Assembly (NCBI GenBank): GCA_964608055.1
Contig: CAZSMJ010000083.1
Span: forward strand, 1 to 8,748
DNA: 8,748 bases
Source: JALYNX01 sp964608055
Lineage (GTDB): Bacteria > Actinomycetota > Acidimicrobiia > Spongiisociales > ZC4RG35
Reading direction: 5' to 3'
Shown here piece by piece: positions 7,107 to 8,748 of this stretch (positions are counted from its first letter, which is position 1; each line of letters opens with the position of its first letter). A model generated the notes under the pieces. It ran no database searches. It was not told the DNA's origin and saw nothing but the letters and a program-made list of their open reading frames with translations. The translations under genes were made by a program, and so were the position numbers.

Positions 7107-7220
7107 GTTACGCGGGAACAGGGCTCTTCGATTGCTCGGATAGCCCGTCCGGTAGTCCGCAACCAGCGCCGAAGTGGGTCAAGTCGCACTCGGCTTAGCT
7201 GCAGAACGCAACCGCGTAAC
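7107..7220. other. Hairpin-rich intergenic segment closed by a 9-bp inverted repeat
   Basis: GTTACGCGG (7107-7115) is matched by its exact reverse complement CCGCGTAAC (7212-7220). Inside are two further foldable units: GGGCT at 7121-7125 with AGCCC at 7142-7146, and GCCGA-A-GTG at 7168-7176 with CACTCGGC at 7187-7194 around a 10-nt loop, extendable by AGC 7165-7167 with GCT 7198-7200. Together they could fold as a closed multi-branch RNA or act as a DNA element. No reading frame here looks like protein. It starts 1 nt after the DUF169 stop. It could be a non-coding RNA, a 3'-UTR structure, a small mobile element, or chance pairing in GC-rich DNA. It does not fit the attC ends of integron cassettes. 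Confidence 0.35.
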
Positions 7221-7271
7221 GAGCGCCTAGGTGCCGTTATGTGCGGGCTGAGGATCAGTGCGTTATCGAGA

Positions 7272-7287
7272 GAGATCAGTTGATCTC
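7272..7287. promoter_or_regulatory. Perfect 16-bp palindrome, operator-like
   Basis: GAGATCA (7272-7278), a 2-nt GT spacer, and TGATCTC (7281-7287) form 7-bp perfect arms. Imperfect extension is possible outward (TATC at 7264-7267 with GATA at 7289-7292). It lies in gene-free DNA roughly 210 bp before the small gene at 7499. The size suits a dimeric regulator's operator, but no regulator or confident promoter adjoins it. Confidence 0.35.
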
Positions 7288-7484
7288 GGATAGGTTGTGG
7301 GCGAGAAGGCTGAGTGACCGGTGCTGGTCCATTTGCCGAAAAGCATCGGCGCATCTTGATCGGCTGAACAAGCTCTTCGCCACCCGTTCGCATCGCCAAG
7401 CGCTCGTTTGCCTGCTCGTAGACTCGCCCGATGTGGGAGCGGCTGCGGGCGTCCCCGCGCGTTAGATTCCTGCCAAGAGCTCGC

Positions 7485-7490
7485 GAGGAG
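7485..7490 (+). promoter_or_regulatory. Shine-Dalgarno site of the 61-residue protein
   Basis: GAGGAG lies 8 nt before ATG 7499. It is the strongest Shine-Dalgarno on the plus strand of this window and the main support that the short frame is a real gene. Confidence 0.65.
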
Positions 7491-7498
7491 CAAAAGCC

Positions 7499-7684
7499 AT
7501 GTTGAAAAAGGGCGAAAGAGTCGAGGAACTCACCAAGAAGACTGGACAGCGGCCCCGTGTGGGCATGATCATCGACATCCGCAGCGACTCGGTGGAGGTG
7601 CGGTGGGACGATGGCCGCGTGTCAAGTGTCACTGGGGCTCTGCTTCGTCCCGTAACCAAGCCAGAGAAGCCCGCCTCTCGTTAG
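7499..7684 (+). CDS. Small protein with WDDG motif, SH3/KOW-like
   Basis: A 61-residue basic cytoplasmic protein of unknown function. The sequence opens MLKKGERVEELTKKTG, followed by RVGMIIDI, then SVEVRWDDGRVSSVTGALLRPV at 31-52 and a Lys/Pro/Ser tail. The pattern (G-E-R-V, then a strand-turn-strand VRWDDG-x-x-S-x-V) resembles small SH3- or KOW-like barrels such as DUF1918 proteins; this is a resemblance, not a firm family call. A GAGGAG ribosome-binding site 8 nt upstream supports expression. It stands alone between the non-coding stretch and a transposase remnant, so context gives no function. One copy of a 15-nt near-repeat lies within its coding region (7626-7640). Confidence 0.72.
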   Translation: MLKKGERVEELTKKTGQRPRVGMIIDIRSDSVEVRWDDGRVSSVTGALLRPVTKPEKPASR

Positions 7685-7765
7685 CCTCGGCAATACCCCG
7701 GGCGCGTCAAGGGAGCGGCGGGATGTTGGGCTGCCTGAAGCCTCCAGATTGTGACACTGGGGCTC
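7626..7765 (+). repeat. Pair of 15-nt near-identical direct repeats
   Basis: GTGTCACTGGGGCTC at 7626-7640 and GTGACACTGGGGCTC at 7751-7765 match at 14 of 15 positions, 110 nt apart. The first copy is inside the 61-residue protein gene; the second overlaps the end of the transposase remnant. They may relate to the insertion's boundary or be coincidence. Confidence 0.4.
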
Positions 7766-7943
7766 ACACCGACGTCGGAGCGAAGAGGCGCCGACGGCCG
7801 GGCGTCGGAGATCCGCCGTTTCAACGCCCGCAGCGCTTCTTTGCCGGTCTTGCCCTCGGCGATCTTTCGGTTGCAGCAGGCCCGTCCCGGCGTGTCCGGT
7901 CTGGTGGCACAGGGAGCGGCCAACCGGGGGCGGATCCAACCCC
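7764..7943 (-). pseudogene. IS110-family transposase, decayed C-terminal remnant
   Basis: On the minus strand, about 47 residues read RLAAPCATRPDTPGRACC then NRKIAEGKTGKEALRALK and RRISDA. This closely resembles the C-terminal end of IS110-family transposases, where one expects a pattern like LAxTQARxxPxGRAYYxRKxAEGK. The usual Tyr-Tyr is replaced by Cys-Cys (TGC TGC for TAC TAC). After Asp-Ala (codons 7806-7801) the frame breaks: 4 nt later (from 7796) another frame reads RRRLFAPTSV and stops at 7766-7764, matching the expected RRL-type ending. So the fragment has a frameshift, lost catalytic regions, and stops abruptly next to the RAM gene at 7944. It is not functional. Family assignment is from motif memory, not a search. 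Confidence 0.62.
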
Positions 7944-7944
7944 C
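7926..7944 (-). terminator. Hairpin at the 3' end of the RAM-domain gene
   Basis: GGGGG (7926-7930) pairs with CCCCC (7940-7944) around a 9-nt loop, overlapping the stop codon of the minus-strand RAM gene. No T-tract follows in that direction, so an intrinsic terminator role is weakly supported. Confidence 0.25.
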
Positions 7945-8177
7945 TAGAGATGGAGCACGGGGCAGGTCAGGGTGCGGGTGACTCCCTCGACGGTCTGGAT
8001 TTTGGTAACGACAAGCTTCCCGAGAGCATCAACGTCTGCGGCCTCCACGCGCACAATCACGTCGTACGGGCCGGTAAGGACGTCGGCGGTGCCAATGCCG
8101 GGGATACGACCGAGCTCCGCGGCTACCTGTGGCGGTTTCCCGATCTCGGTTTGGATGAGAACGTAAGCTTCGACCAT
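7944..8177 (-). CDS. Stand-alone Lrp/AsnC ligand-binding (RAM) domain protein
   Basis: A 77-residue protein consisting only of the RAM/AsnC effector domain, with no DNA-binding helix-turn-helix. It begins MVEAYVLIQTEIGK, continues QVAAELGRIPGIGTADVLTG, then PYDVIVRVEAADVDALGKLV and ends KIQTVEGVTRTLTCPVLHL, a full beta-alpha-beta-beta-alpha-beta domain. Conserved residues include the GPYDV turn and the EGVTRT segment. Such stand-alone RAM proteins are common in Actinomycetota. In related proteins RAM domains form dimers and higher oligomers and bind amino acids at subunit interfaces, so this one may sense a small ligand or modulate a full-length Lrp partner; that is inference. GGGGAG (8188-8183) lies 5 nt before ATG 8177. 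Its 3' end abuts the transposase remnant. Length is normal for the stand-alone type. Confidence 0.9.
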   Translation of the reverse strand: MVEAYVLIQTEIGKPPQVAAELGRIPGIGTADVLTGPYDVIVRVEAADVDALGKLVVTKIQTVEGVTRTLTCPVLHL

Positions 8178-8485
8178 TGCTTCTCCCCGCAGGCTCTCCC
8201 CGGGTTCAACCGTAGTCCCGCAGACGACAAGACGGCAGGAGAAGAAGCCCCAGCCGGCGCACAGGCCTGATGCAGCAGCTACCCGCCAAGACTATCAGCC
8301 GCGCTGGCCCGGCCCTTTGCTCGTTCAGATGCGCTCTGGAACCGCTATTAGGGGGTACGACCGCCGGCGATGCGGAGTGGTTGATCGGCCGGCCCGGGGA
8401 CCCACAGCGTCCGACCCGGTCAGATATGCCTGCCGCGGGGGCTGACCGAACTTGGCCGACCAGTTCAGCGAGTGGGGTAACGGGT
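8178..8485. other. Non-coding gap of about 308 nt
   Basis: This lies between the RAM gene and the substrate-binding-protein stop; both genes are on the minus strand. Apart from the RAM gene's Shine-Dalgarno at 8183-8188 I see no convincing reading frame, promoter or tRNA. A weak hairpin may form just past the substrate-binding-protein stop (around 8437-8465), without a T-tract. Confidence 0.5.
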
Positions 8486-8748
8486 CTATGTGGCGCGCTC
8501 CTGGCGACCGCCTCGCCACTCTATGGTGATCGGGGTGTGCCCGATTTGGCGCCACGACTCGTCGAGCGCGAAGTTACCGAGCATGGTTGTGGTCTTCCAC
8601 CGGTTGAGCTGGTGGTGTTTGTATCGACGCCGGTGAGCCTCGGCGGCGAGATATCCGGCGGCGGCGGCTTGGGCGGCCACATAATCAGGCGGCTCTCCGT
8701 TTTCCGACTCGTATCGTTGCGAGAAGGCGGCCCCGGAGGGGCCAACCT
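8486..8748 (-). CDS. ABC transporter substrate-binding protein (type 1), C-terminal end
   Basis: The frame is open from the window edge (first full codon 8746-8744) to TAG at 8488-8486, giving 86 C-terminal residues. They read VGPSGAAFSQRYESENGEPP, then DYVAAQAAAAGYLAAEAHRR, a short basic helix, and KTTTMLGNFALDESWRQIGH followed by TPITIEWRGGRQERAT. The order GxxFxxRYxxxxGxxPDYVAAQAxAAG, then TTTMxGxFxxD, then RQIGH and xxWxGG, is that of the final helix-strand region of LivJ-like periplasmic-binding-fold proteins. These bind branched-chain amino acids, amides or related solutes outside the cell for an ABC importer. The real protein would be about 350-450 residues with a signal or lipoprotein peptide beyond the window. 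Substrate and partner genes cannot be seen. An alternative is a related two-component or regulatory ligand-binding domain of the same fold. Confidence 0.62.
   Translation of the reverse strand, partial: VGPSGAAFSQRYESENGEPPDYVAAQAAAAGYLAAEAHRRRYKHHQLNRWKTTTMLGNFALDESWRQIGHTPITIEWRGGRQERAT

Larger units (their letters stand above)
7106..7498. other. Non-coding stretch of about 390 nt
   Basis: Between the DUF169 stop and the ATG at 7499 I find no reading frame with convincing codon usage or recognisable protein motifs on either strand. It contains the inverted-repeat segment at 7107-7220, the palindrome at 7272-7287, a short hairpin (GCCGA/TCGGC with a 6-nt loop) near 7338, and another (GCGGG 7445-7449 with CCCGC 7454-7458) just before the next gene. 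No tRNA fold was recognised. Confidence 0.6.

Noticed and set aside
7107..7220. Integron cassette recombination site (attC)
   Set aside because: The ends read GTTACGC and GCGTAAC, which do not fit the RYYYAAC...GTTRRRY arrangement of attC sites, and no integrase is present.
7445..7458. GC hairpin as a terminator before the 61-residue gene
   Set aside because: A 5-bp stem with no T-tract is too weak, and no upstream transcript on the plus strand clearly needs it.
8325..8555. Minus-strand frame of 76 codons in the last gap
   Set aside because: It overlaps the end of the substrate-binding-protein frame, and its translation shows no recognisable motif or Shine-Dalgarno.
1..8748. CRISPR array, tRNA, rRNA or phage-defence cassette
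   Set aside because: I see no regularly spaced repeats, no cloverleaf fold and no nuclease, toxin or reverse-transcriptase motifs.

Overview
High-GC bacterial DNA, most likely from an actinomycete-grade organism (Actinomycetota, possibly Acidimicrobiia-like). The hints are a winged-helix methyltransferase of the Rv2258c type, a stand-alone Lrp/AsnC ligand-binding (RAM) protein of a kind common in Actinomycetota, strong G/C third-position bias, and two divergent genes whose -10-like hexamers sit 7 nt from their ATGs (leaderless-type starts). The lineage call is inference from gene content only.

Layout. (1) 1-3510, plus strand: the end of a histidine-utilisation operon. It holds the 3' part of hutH (histidine ammonia-lyase), then hutI (imidazolonepropionase) overlapping it by ATGA, then a SAM-dependent methyltransferase starting 32 nt later. 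(2) 3517-5914, minus strand, convergent with the methyltransferase (6-nt gap): lemA followed by a DUF2207 membrane protein with a signal peptide, three membrane segments and a polyglycine tail, the two genes coupled at a TGA-G-TTG junction. (3) 5984-7105, plus strand, divergent from lemA: a minimal beta-carbonic-anhydrase-like protein and a four-cysteine DUF169 protein in tandem. (4) 7106-7498: a gene-free stretch with a 9-bp inverted repeat enclosing a hairpin-rich 114-nt segment, and a perfect 16-bp palindrome. (5) 7499-8748: a 61-residue protein with a WDDG motif (plus), a decayed C-terminal scrap of an IS110-family transposase (minus), a 77-residue stand-alone RAM domain (minus), a 308-nt non-coding gap, and the C-terminal end of an ABC-type substrate-binding protein (minus, running off the window).

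How they work together: HutH deaminates histidine to urocanate and HutI opens imidazolone propionate to formiminoglutamate. The methyltransferase may be co-transcribed with them, but nothing ties it chemically to the pathway. LemA and DUF2207 are a recurrent envelope-associated pair of unclear function. The right end is a patchwork with a transposase fossil. I see no convincing complete novel system. The points most worth following are the structured intergenic segment 7107-7220, the carbonic-anhydrase-like/DUF169 pair, and the symmetrical leaderless divergent promoter.
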